Shown: positions 7,659-15,082 of the stretch, piece after piece | Layout of the letters: each line of letters opens with the position of its first letter | Position numbering within the stretch: position 1 is the first letter of the stretch | Source of the DNA: Comamonadaceae bacterium | Lineage (GTDB): Bacteria; Pseudomonadota; Gammaproteobacteria; Burkholderiales; Burkholderiaceae | Length of the DNA stretch: 22,659 nt | NCBI GenBank assembly: GCA_947484245.1 | Contig: CANKOT010000028.1 | Span: 1 to 22,659, forward strand | Direction: 5' to 3' | Notes under the pieces: model-generated | Databases searched by the model: none | Seen by the model: only the letters and a program-made list of their open reading frames with translations | What the model was told of the DNA's origin: nothing | Translations under genes and position numbers: made by a program

Positions 7659-8555
7659 AAACTTCACAACTTGAAGGGACTGAGAGAGGCACTCTACTTC
7701 GATGCGAGTTGCAAAACCCAGTGTTTCGCCATCTGCCGCTACGGGTACCAATGTGGTGCAGTGGAGGGTGGCATTTGAAAAAGCATGGCACTGAATGCGA
7801 GGGTGACCCAGATGCTTGCCAATCAAAAGGCGTGGCAGCATCAGCAGAGTTTGCAAACGATTGAACGTACCGCCAATGAGCAAGTTGAGTTGACTGTCAT
7901 TGATGTTGGCATGTGGTACGGCTGGCATGCCGCCGCCATAAGTTGACGTGTTCAGAGAAGACGCCAACAAGCTTTGCCCCTCGAAGACCTGTTCACCATC
8001 GATTTCAATTTTCAGTGGCCAGTTCTTCAAATTGACCAACTCACGCAAAGTGGCAAGCAAGTACCGGGGCAGACCTCTTAAGAATTTAGGCCCTGCCAAC
8101 GCGCGGTTGCCAACCGAAGCATCAAAGCCAATCACCAAACTTGAATGAAAATAAGAAGTTGTATTCTGGTCTAGCACAACACGACCTATATCGATGGCGC
8201 TAACTTGGCCTTCAAGTGCATAGGCCAACGCTTGTTGCCATGACATGCGACGCAAACCCCATGCGCGGGCGCAGTCGTTACCACTGCCGTAAGGCACCAA
8301 GCCCACCGAATGTGCACCTCGCAACAAGCCAGGCAGCATTTGATTCAAAGTGCCATCGCCTCCTACGATCACAACGCGTGATTGAGGCGGCTGCTGAGCA
8401 AGAATCTCAAGTGCTTTGTCAATGCTTTCGGCGACGGCAATTTGGGGCTGCTTGTTGTGAGACGCCCGCGCGCGACACCAAGCCCGAACAGGGCTGACAA
8501 GTTGCCGTGCCCGCCCCCCAGCAGCATGAGGGTTGATCAGAATGAGTGCGGTCAT
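7656..8555 (-). CDS. Diacylglycerol/lipid kinase family protein (YegS/BmrU type)
   Basis: This 299-residue protein should phosphorylate a lipid such as diacylglycerol from ATP on the cytoplasmic side of the membrane. The start at ATG 8555 is chosen because the family begins directly with ALILINPHAAGG; 26 extra codons upstream (to 8633) do not look conserved, and GGAAAA precedes this ATG. Residues 65-71 (GGDGTLN) are the nucleotide-binding motif and 88-94 (PYGSGND) the second conserved motif of the catalytic domain; both are complete. The C-terminal half is the family's beta-rich domain. The last codon and stop run into the hairpin-element fragment at 7632-7658. It is not in an operon: the upstream neighbour is the divergent toxin-antitoxin pair. 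Confidence 0.88.
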   Translation of the reverse strand: MTALILINPHAAGGRARQLVSPVRAWCRARASHNKQPQIAVAESIDKALEILAQQPPQSRVVIVGGDGTLNQMLPGLLRGAHSVGLVPYGSGNDCARAWGLRRMSWQQALAYALEGQVSAIDIGRVVLDQNTTSYFHSSLVIGFDASVGNRALAGPKFLRGLPRYLLATLRELVNLKNWPLKIEIDGEQVFEGQSLLASSLNTSTYGGGMPAVPHANINDSQLNLLIGGTFNRLQTLLMLPRLLIGKHLGHPRIQCHAFSNATLHCTTLVPVAADGETLGFATRIEVECLSQSLQVVKF

Positions 8556-8624
8556 GTGCTGTATTTTCCAAGTTTGTATGCTTATGTAGGAGACGTGCAA
8601 ACCCTGTTCTTTGACAATCTGCCA

Positions 8625-8653
8625 TTGACACAAGTCTCAAGCTTGTATGTAAT
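8625..8653 (+). promoter_or_regulatory. Promoter of the vapBC operon
   Basis: TTGACA at 8625-8630 is followed after 17 bases by TGTAAT at 8648-8653, a near-consensus sigma-70 pair. Another TTGACA lies at 8611. The start of transcription would fall at about 8660, inside the inverted repeat at 8654-8673. Confidence 0.65.
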
Positions 8654-8673
8654 CTACACAATTTGATGTGTAG
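8654..8673. promoter_or_regulatory. Inverted-repeat operator for vapBC autoregulation
   Basis: CTACACA and TGTGTAG form perfect 7-base arms separated by 6 bases (ATTTGA). The repeat begins right after the -10 box and ends 10 bases before the antitoxin start, overlapping its ribosome binding site (TAGGAG). This is where a VapB-VapC complex would repress its own operon. Location and symmetry are seen; binding is inferred from the family. Confidence 0.65.
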
Positions 8674-8683
8674 GAGTTCACAC

Positions 8684-8938
8684 ATGGCTACAAACTTAGC
8701 ACTGGACGACCAATTGATTGAAGAGGCAAGACTTTTGGGCGGGCACCGCACCAAGCGAGAAGTGGTCACACAGGCCCTGCTGGACTATGTCCAAAAGAAA
8801 AAACAAATCCAGGTTCTGAGCAGTTTTGGCACCATTGATTTTGACCCTGCATATGATGCCCCTGCACAACGAAAATTAAAGCGAAGCCATTCAAGCAGCC
8901 ATTCCAAGAAAAGCAACAAAACCAGGCAATCAGCGTGA
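8684..8938 (+). CDS. vapB: VapB-type antitoxin of a type II toxin-antitoxin system
   Basis: This 84-residue antitoxin should bind and neutralise the downstream PIN-domain toxin and repress the operon. The start is ATG 8684, with TAGGAG upstream. Residues of about 3-38 (TNLALDDQLIEEA...TKREVVTQALLDYVQ) are the ribbon-helix-helix region of the VapB_antitoxin family (PF09957 type). The tail from about residue 65 is unusually rich in Lys, Ser and His (KRSHSSSHSKKSNK) and presumably wraps the toxin. Its TGA stop overlaps the toxin GTG by four bases. Confidence 0.88.
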   Translation: MATNLALDDQLIEEARLLGGHRTKREVVTQALLDYVQKKKQIQVLSSFGTIDFDPAYDAPAQRKLKRSHSSSHSKKSNKTRQSA

Positions 8939-9351
8939 AAGTATTGGTGGACACATCAGTTTGGTCGCAGGCGTTTCGCAGACAAAAACAGGAAATAGTG
9001 CCCAATACTTCTTTGCAAGTGGTTCAAAGGCTCGGATCCTTAATTGAAGACGGGCGTGTCGCCATGTTGAGCCCTATTCGACAGGAACTTCTTTCTGGGA
9101 TTAAAACGCAGGCGCAGTTTGAAAGTTTGAAGCACATTTTGAGTGCATTTCCAGACGAAAAGCTAGACGCAGAAGATTATGAAATGGCTGCAAACAGTTT
9201 CAATGCGTGTCGTCAACTGGGTATTCAAGGTTCAAACACAGACTTTTTAATTTGTGCCGTTTCTTTGGCCAAAAAGTGGCCAATATTCAGTTTAGACAAA
9301 GACTTTGAACGGTATCAAAAGTGCCTTCCATTGATATTGTTTGTAAATTAA
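8935..9351 (+). CDS. vapC: VapC-type toxin, PIN-domain ribonuclease
   Basis: This 138-residue toxin is expected to cleave RNA (tRNA or rRNA in characterised VapCs) when not held by VapB. Translation starts at GTG 8935 inside the antitoxin stop (GTGA), which gives coupled translation. The acidic PIN residues are all visible: Asp6 in VDTSVW, Glu51 in RQELLSG, Asp103 in NTDFLI and Asp121/Asp123 in SLDKDF. The gene is therefore predicted to be active. Length is normal. The pair sits alone between a lipid kinase and a metalloprotease and carries no sign of an associated mobile element. Confidence 0.9.
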   Translation: MKVLVDTSVWSQAFRRQKQEIVPNTSLQVVQRLGSLIEDGRVAMLSPIRQELLSGIKTQAQFESLKHILSAFPDEKLDAEDYEMAANSFNACRQLGIQGSNTDFLICAVSLAKKWPIFSLDKDFERYQKCLPLILFVN

Positions 9352-9367
9352 CGAGCCTTATGCATTC

Positions 9368-9389
9368 AACTTGGTAATAACCCCAAGTT
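9368..9389. terminator. Weak hairpin after vapC
   Basis: AACTTGG and CCAAGTT form a 7-bp stem with an 8-base loop, 16 bases after the vapC stop. No run of T follows, so intrinsic termination would be weak. Confidence 0.35.
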
Positions 9390-9443
9390 CGCAGTCTTTA
9401 GAATGTCTGTCATTATTTGAATAGCTTTGATAGGAAATTTCGC

Positions 9444-12122
9444 ATGTCCAGGTCCAAAACACCCTCCTACAAATTGACCATCCTCACAGCCGCATTCATC
9501 AGCCTTTTGGCTTTGTCTGCAGTTCAAGCGCAAACGCCCCCCACACCTGCACCCGCCGCTGCAGCCGCACCTGCTGCATCAGGTGCGGCACCGGCTGCGC
9601 CGGGTACACCGCCCGCAGCACCGGGCGCTTTGCGGCCTATGAAAGACTTTTTGAGGGATGCCAAAGCCATTCCCGGGTATTTCACGCTTCACCAAAAAGA
9701 CGAGAAGATCTGGCTCGAAATTTTGCCCAGCCAGTTCAATAAGCCATTTTTCTTTTCCTACAACATTCCCAATTCGGTGGGTGAGCGCGGTCTGTATGGC
9801 AGCCAAATGGGCAGTTCTAGGTTGGTTGAATTTAAGAAAATAGGCAACCAAATTCAATTGATTGCCAAGAACACTCAGTTCTTTGCGCAAGAGGGCACAC
9901 CGCAAGCGCAGTTTGTCTCAGAATCTTTCTCTGACAGTTTGATGGCCAGCGCGGCTTTGCTCACGCAGCCCCATCCTGAAAGCAAATCGGTTTTGATTGA
10001 AGCCAACAGTTTGCTGTTTACCGATATTCCTGGATATCAAACTCGATTGGATGCGGCATTCAGAATGCCATTTGCCATTGACACGCGCAATACTTCTTTC
10101 TCGGCTGTCAAAAATACAGACAAGCTCACAGGCTTAGAAGTCAAGGTGCATTTTTCAGTACCCAGAATTTCTGCGCCTCCCATCACGCCAGGTCCTGCGC
10201 CCATGACGCCGCCGCCGCGCGCTACGCCCGACCCACGCAGTCTTTTTGTGTCTTTCTATTACAGCTTCATGCCCCTGCCAGAGCCGATGCCAACGCGCGT
10301 TGCCGATGAGCGGGTGGGTTACTTTACAGTGGCACGCACCGACTACACCACCGACCTCAACATCAAACCTAAAACGCATTTGCTCAAACGCTGGCGCTTA
10401 GAAAAGAAAGACGTCGCTTCTGCAGTGTCTGAACCTAAAGAGCCTATCGTTTATTGGCTTGACAAAAACATTCCAGAAAAATACCGCAAATCGGTTTCGG
10501 AAGGTGTTTTGGAATGGAACAAAGCATTTGAAAAAGCGGGCTTTAAAAACGCCTTGGTGGTGAAGCAACAACAAGCCAAAGATGACTTCAACAACATGGA
10601 TGCCAAGCATGCATCCGTCCGTTGGTTCACGGGCGCTGATGTGGGCTTTGCCATTGGCCCTTCTCAAGCCGATCCCCGCACTGGCGAAATTTTAGATGCC
10701 GACATTGGTATGTCGGATGTTTTTGCGCGCGGCGCACGTCGGGCGGTCATTGAAGATATGGGCCATGTGCACTCTGCCCACGGTGCCCACGGCGCAGATG
10801 GCGAGATGTGCAACCACGCACATTCTGCTGCGCAAGAATTGCATTACGCCCTGGACTTGCTAGAAGCCCGCGGCTTGGAGTTAGACAGTCCGCAAGCTGA
10901 TGCCTTGGCGCAAGCCTACGTCAAAGATGTCATGATGCACGAGGTGGGGCATACCTTGGGCCTGCGTCACAACTTCCGAGCCTCCACGGTTTATGACTTG
11001 AAACAAATTCAAGATCCCAATTTCACCAAGATCAACGGCGTGACATCTTCCGTCATGGACTACAACCCCTACAACATTTCACCCAAAGGTGAGAAGCAGG
11101 GCGAGTACGTCATGTCCACTTTGGGCGCTTATGACTACTGGGCCATTGAGTTTGGTTACAAACAATTTTCGGCTGGCCAAGAGGCACAAGGACTGGCGCA
11201 AATTTTGGCTAAAGCCAGCCAGCCCGAATTGCAATTCGACTCCGATGAAGATGCAGGCTTTGGCAGCACGGGCGGTGTTGACCCCTTGGTCAATCGATTT
11301 GATTTAGGTGCTGACCCTCTGGCTTATTACAAACTGCGCATGAAACTCTCGCGTGAGTTGTGGGACCGCTTGCAAAACATGAACTTGGCCACAGGTGACA
11401 GTTATGAACGCCTCACACGTAGTTTTCGAAGCGGCTTCAATCAACTGAACCGCGTTGCGCCATTGGCTGCCAAATACATTGGCGGTGTGCACATTCGCCG
11501 AGAGCGCGCAGGCAGTAAAAAAGCGGTTTTTGAGCCTGTGAGTGCTACCCAGCAACGAGAGGCATTGGCACTCATTACCAAAGACTTTTTTGGCACAGAC
11601 AGTTTCAAGTTCAAACCAGAATTTATTGCCCGTTTGGCCACAGATCGATTTGAGCGAACAGAAGCCGATGGCAGCATGCAAACTTCTGTGGCACGTTTGG
11701 TGGCTGGCGTGCAAAAAGGCATTCTCGATCATGTTTATTCCCCTGCCGTGGCCAACCGCTTGGCCGAGGTGGGCATGAAGGTGAACGACCCCAAAGAAAC
11801 CTTGGGCTTGTCTGATGTGTACGACTCAATCCAAGATGCTATTTGGGCTGAAGCCAAAACAGGTCAAGAGACCAGTCTCATGCGCCGCAGTTTGCAACGC
11901 GAGCAACTGCGCCGCATGACCGACGTGTTGGTCAAGCCTGCTGGTCCATGGCCTGCGGATGCACGCAGCATCATGCGTGAAAATGCGCGTCAGTTGGCTG
12001 TTACGCTTGAAAAGGTGTTGGCCAAACCCAGCTTGAGCAAAACCACGCGTGCGCATTATGCAGACGCGCTAGACGCACTCAATGTCACATTAAAAGCGTC
12101 TGTGCAGCGGGCTTCGCCTTAA
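9444..12122 (+). CDS. Secreted zinc-dependent metalloprotease (DUF5117/DUF4953 type)
   Basis: This 892-residue exported protease starts at ATG 9444, where AGGAAA lies about 8 bases upstream; a TTG at 9417 in frame has no such site. The signal peptide ends near AVQA-QTP and is followed by an Ala/Pro-rich linker to about residue 50. The catalytic site is H499-E500-V-G-H503-T-L-G-L-R-H509, the full metzincin-type HExxHxxGxxH, with a Met-turn candidate at Met538 (SSVMDY). The architecture matches large bacterial zinc metalloproteases with DUF5118, DUF5117 and DUF4953 segments. An unusual His-rich stretch (GHVHSAHGAHG...MCNHAHS) lies about 45-65 residues before the active site. It stands alone, with a strong hairpin just after its stop. 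Confidence 0.9.
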   Translation: MSRSKTPSYKLTILTAAFISLLALSAVQAQTPPTPAPAAAAAPAASGAAPAAPGTPPAAPGALRPMKDFLRDAKAIPGYFTLHQKDEKIWLEILPSQFNKPFFFSYNIPNSVGERGLYGSQMGSSRLVEFKKIGNQIQLIAKNTQFFAQEGTPQAQFVSESFSDSLMASAALLTQPHPESKSVLIEANSLLFTDIPGYQTRLDAAFRMPFAIDTRNTSFSAVKNTDKLTGLEVKVHFSVPRISAPPITPGPAPMTPPPRATPDPRSLFVSFYYSFMPLPEPMPTRVADERVGYFTVARTDYTTDLNIKPKTHLLKRWRLEKKDVASAVSEPKEPIVYWLDKNIPEKYRKSVSEGVLEWNKAFEKAGFKNALVVKQQQAKDDFNNMDAKHASVRWFTGADVGFAIGPSQADPRTGEILDADIGMSDVFARGARRAVIEDMGHVHSAHGAHGADGEMCNHAHSAAQELHYALDLLEARGLELDSPQADALAQAYVKDVMMHEVGHTLGLRHNFRASTVYDLKQIQDPNFTKINGVTSSVMDYNPYNISPKGEKQGEYVMSTLGAYDYWAIEFGYKQFSAGQEAQGLAQILAKASQPELQFDSDEDAGFGSTGGVDPLVNRFDLGADPLAYYKLRMKLSRELWDRLQNMNLATGDSYERLTRSFRSGFNQLNRVAPLAAKYIGGVHIRRERAGSKKAVFEPVSATQQREALALITKDFFGTDSFKFKPEFIARLATDRFERTEADGSMQTSVARLVAGVQKGILDHVYSPAVANRLAEVGMKVNDPKETLGLSDVYDSIQDAIWAEAKTGQETSLMRRSLQREQLRRMTDVLVKPAGPWPADARSIMRENARQLAVTLEKVLAKPSLSKTTRAHYADALDALNVTLKASVQRASP

Positions 12123-12130
12123 ACAGTTAA

Positions 12131-12155
12131 GCGGGGCGGTAGGTCACTGCCCCGC
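12131..12155. terminator. GC-rich hairpin between convergent genes
   Basis: GCGGGGC pairs with GCCCCGC; the stem can be extended by three pairs (one G-T), leaving a 5-base loop. It lies 8 bases after the metalloprotease stop and faces the end of the broken gene on the other strand. There is no T-run, so it is a probable, possibly bidirectional, terminator. Confidence 0.55.
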
Positions 12156-12172
12156 AATCTAGGCACTGAAGT

Positions 12173-13107
12173 TCAAGGCCCAGGAGGCCCTATCGTTACA
12201 ACAATTGCTTTACTGACTGCCAGCATGGCTGGCGCACCGTTGCTGGCCAAATAAATGTCAATTAGGTTTGAAGGTGCATAAATACTGTAGGCGTACGCAA
12301 AAGCGTCTGTGACACTTTGCTTTGTCCAATCGCCAGTAACAAGGCTCAGTGAATCGTTGCTTGTACCTTTGACATACATTTGCGAGAAGGCGTCATACGT
12401 TGTGATTCGGTTTGCCCAGCCTGATTCGCTGCTAGTGCCGTTGCCGAATCCTGCTGCAGACATCCAGTTTGAAGAACTGGTGTCAAGCACGTCGCTGACA
12501 CGCAATTTCAATGTATTTGCGCTTGTGTCGTTGGCCATATTGATCACTTCAACCGAGCTGATTCGTGATGTAGATTGTGCTGTGCTGAGGGGCGTATCTT
12601 TAATTAAAGTTAAATCGAGTGTGGCGCCGTCTTTTAGCCAGATTTCATCAACCCCATTGCCGCCGCTGATGCGAGACAGTTGTGTGGTGTTGCCGCCAGC
12701 GCCATACACATTTTGAAGTGCTGTGATGATAGGTTGACCAATGACAAATTGGTCTCCCGTAGAACCCCCATACATCACGTCTGCACCTGACGCATTGAAA
12801 ATACCGAGGCCAGTTGCATTGGCATAAAAACTTTGATTGCCAGAAGATGTGTGACTCCCTGTACTGGAAGCTCGTGTGGTAGTTGTATTGTCAAATTGAT
12901 TGCCAGCTGCAAAGGGCCCCGTGGTTGCTCCGTAAATTACATAGCTCATACCTGTGTTGGTTTGGGTGGTAGATTTGTCAACACCAGGTGCGCCAAGCCA
13001 AAATCAGGATTTTTTGCGTAGGAGTAAAGCGGTAATGCGCCTATCAACGCAAAAATACATAGCGGTAAATGCCTAAGTACTCTTTTGTATTTGTGAAAAT
13101 GTATCAG
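12173..13107 (-). pseudogene. Remnant of a large FG-GAP/surface protein gene
   Basis: An open frame of 258 codons (12949 to 12173) holds the C-terminal part of what looks like a large secreted repeat protein: GMSYVIYG and, if read upstream of its ATG, LGAPGVDKS, which is the end of an FG-GAP/integrin-alpha-like repeat, then SGGNGVDEIWL and SSVEVINM typical of the C-terminal domain of such proteins. That frame closes at a TGA at about 13000. Immediately upstream, in another frame (13107 to 12946), lies HKYKRVLRH, a hydrophobic core and SYA-KNPDFGL, a convincing signal peptide without an ATG, GTG or TTG start. The likely story is an internal deletion with frameshift that joined the secretion signal to the last repeat. 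Family assignment is by eye. Whether the 258-codon frame is still translated is unknown. Confidence 0.6.
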
Positions 13108-13244
13108 TTAATAATTCTATTGTGATTAACTTTATTATCTCACTGAAGTTTGAGTGAGCTACTTGAGGCACATCTGCACTTAAGTAGGCCTTCATTTTAA
13201 GCGCTAATTAGTATTCATTTTCAAATACTGGGCTGGACTGTCAG

Positions 13245-14345
13245 TTAGTCGTTTGCACCCAAGGACAAGGCTACTTCTCTGGATTTTGTGTTGGCCACCT
13301 CTGCATTCCCAACTTCAGAATGCTGCGTAGGCCAACCCTGCATGTGTTGCAAGGCAATGCCAGCCAAGGCATCGACCCAGACAGGTTCATCATTCAAGCA
13401 GGGGATGTAGTTGAATGTTTTTCCACCGGCATGCAAGAAGGCTTCGCGGCCTTCCATGCTAATTTCCTCAAGAGTTTCAAGGCAGTCGCCTGTAAATCCT
13501 GGGCACACCACATCGACACTTTGGGTGCCGCTTTGGGCCAGTGAAATGAGTGTGGGCTCGGTGTAGGGCTCAAGCCATTTGGCTTTGCCAAACCTTGACT
13601 GAAATGTCACCATGTACTGCTCGCTGGAGAGGCCTAATTTTTCAGCCAACAGGCGACCTGTTTTGTAGCACTCGCAATGGTAGGGGTCGCCCAATTGAAG
13701 TGTGCGCTCTGGTACGCCATGAAAGCTCATGACCAATTTTTCTGCGCGACCCTGCTGGTCCCAATTTCTTTGGATACTTTTTGCCAAGGCATCAATGTAG
13801 CCAGCATCATCATGGTAATGGTTGACAAACCGAAACTCCGGCAAGTTTCGTGCTTTCAATCCCCAGCGATAGACAGCGTCAAAGACAGGTGCTGTGGTGG
13901 TGCCACTGTATTGTGGGTATGCAGGCAACAACAAGATGCGCGTTACACCCTCTAATTTGAAAGCATCTATTTGTGAGCCAATGCTTGGAGAGCCATAGGT
14001 CATGGCGTACTTCACGGCAACATGATGGCCTTTGTTGTTCAACGCGGCTTGAAGGCCCTGTGCTTGCTTGTCTGTCCAAACCCGCAGGGGTGAGCCCTCT
14101 TTGGTCCAAATGCTGGCGTATTTGGCAGCCGATTTAGCGGGTCTGATGCGCAAAATAATGCCGTGCAGGATGAGCCACCAAACCGCTTTGGGAATTTCGA
14201 CCACACGAGAATCGCCTAAAAATTGAGCCAAGTAGCGACGCAAAGCCGGTGCTGTGGGTTCGTCGGGCGTCCCCAGGTTGCAGTAAAGCACACCTGTTTT
14301 GGCACTTTGTCCGTGTTTGAAAGGGGGTTCTTTTTGAAAAGCCAT
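13245..14345 (-). CDS. hemH: Ferrochelatase
   Basis: This 366-residue enzyme inserts ferrous iron into protoporphyrin IX, the last step of protoheme synthesis, at the cytoplasmic face of the membrane. The N-terminal region has GVLYCNLGTPDEP, the middle has LLLPAYPQYSGTTTAPVFDAV (split in the family as LPxYPQYS), the catalytic His is His209 in SFHGVPERT, and the conserved acidic residue is Glu290 in DCLETLEEI. Cys residues in YHCECYKT are common in proteobacterial forms. Length is normal with a short C-terminal extension. The minus-strand upstream sequence GGTGAGAGAGA provides a ribosome binding site. Its start lies only 18 bp from the start of the divergent HAD gene, so its promoter must lie within that gene. 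Confidence 0.96.
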   Translation of the reverse strand: MAFQKEPPFKHGQSAKTGVLYCNLGTPDEPTAPALRRYLAQFLGDSRVVEIPKAVWWLILHGIILRIRPAKSAAKYASIWTKEGSPLRVWTDKQAQGLQAALNNKGHHVAVKYAMTYGSPSIGSQIDAFKLEGVTRILLLPAYPQYSGTTTAPVFDAVYRWGLKARNLPEFRFVNHYHDDAGYIDALAKSIQRNWDQQGRAEKLVMSFHGVPERTLQLGDPYHCECYKTGRLLAEKLGLSSEQYMVTFQSRFGKAKWLEPYTEPTLISLAQSGTQSVDVVCPGFTGDCLETLEEISMEGREAFLHAGGKTFNYIPCLNDEPVWVDALAGIALQHMQGWPTQHSEVGNAEVANTKSREVALSLGAND

Positions 14346-14363
14346 GCGTTATTCTCTCTCACC

Positions 14364-15071
14364 ATGATCGATTTTTTAAAAATTAAAGCAATCTCCCTTG
14401 ATTTGGACGACACTTTGTGGCCCGTTTGGCCAACCATTGGCCGCGCCGAAGAAACCTTGGCGGCTTGGTTGGCCCAAAAAGCGCCGCAAACAGTGGCCTT
14501 GTGCGCCATTCCGGGATATCAAAGGAAAATCAGAGAAGAAATGCCTACGCTGCGTCCCGATTTAGGGAACGATTTGTCGGCCCTTAGGCGAGAAGCTATT
14601 CGGGTGTTGTTGCAAAGAGCGGGTGAAGATCCCAATTTGGCAGAACCCGCATTCGATGTTTTTTTTGAGGCACGGCAAAACGTCATCTTTTATGAAGACG
14701 CCATGCCAGCCCTTGACTTTCTCAAGTCCAAGTATCCGTTGGTGGCTTTGTCCAATGGCAATGCCGACATTCACAAAGTAGGCCTTGGCAATTATTTTGT
14801 GGCAGCGTTCAACCCTATCAACTTGGGTGTGAGCAAACCCGATGCCAAGATGTTTCATGCAGGCGCTCAAGCCCTCGGTGTATTGCCAGAAGAGGTGCTG
14901 CACATTGGCGATGACCCGCATTTGGATGTGTTGGCATCGCAGCGCGCAGGGATGCAATCTGTTTGGGTCAACCGTGATGAAAAACAGTGGGCACACGAGA
15001 CACACCCCGCACCTTTCACGGTGATGTGCTTGAAAGAGTTGTGCGATGCTTGGCCTGTTCAATCAAAGTGA
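14364..15071 (+). CDS. HAD family hydrolase, YigB-like phosphatase
   Basis: This 235-residue cytoplasmic phosphatase of the haloacid dehalogenase superfamily starts at ATG 14364, chosen because the family begins just before motif I; the frame is open 47 codons further upstream, but that part is antisense to hemH. Motif I is Asp13-x-Asp15-x-Thr17 in LDLDDTLW, motif II is the Ser of VALSNGNAD, motif III the Lys of GVSKPDAKMF and motif IV is HIGDDPHLD, so it should be active. The SNGNA motif and overall pattern resemble YigB, an FMN and sugar-phosphate phosphatase, but the substrate cannot be read from the sequence. No clear Shine-Dalgarno precedes it. It converges with hpnE, leaving 11 bases between stops. 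Confidence 0.9.
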   Translation: MIDFLKIKAISLDLDDTLWPVWPTIGRAEETLAAWLAQKAPQTVALCAIPGYQRKIREEMPTLRPDLGNDLSALRREAIRVLLQRAGEDPNLAEPAFDVFFEARQNVIFYEDAMPALDFLKSKYPLVALSNGNADIHKVGLGNYFVAAFNPINLGVSKPDAKMFHAGAQALGVLPEEVLHIGDDPHLDVLASQRAGMQSVWVNRDEKQWAHETHPAPFTVMCLKELCDAWPVQSK

Positions 15072-15082
15072 TTTTTGACAGG

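Noticed and set aside
14562..15062. A 166-codon minus-strand frame opposite the HAD gene
   Set aside because: The HAD gene has all four catalytic motifs on the plus strand; the antisense frame shows none.
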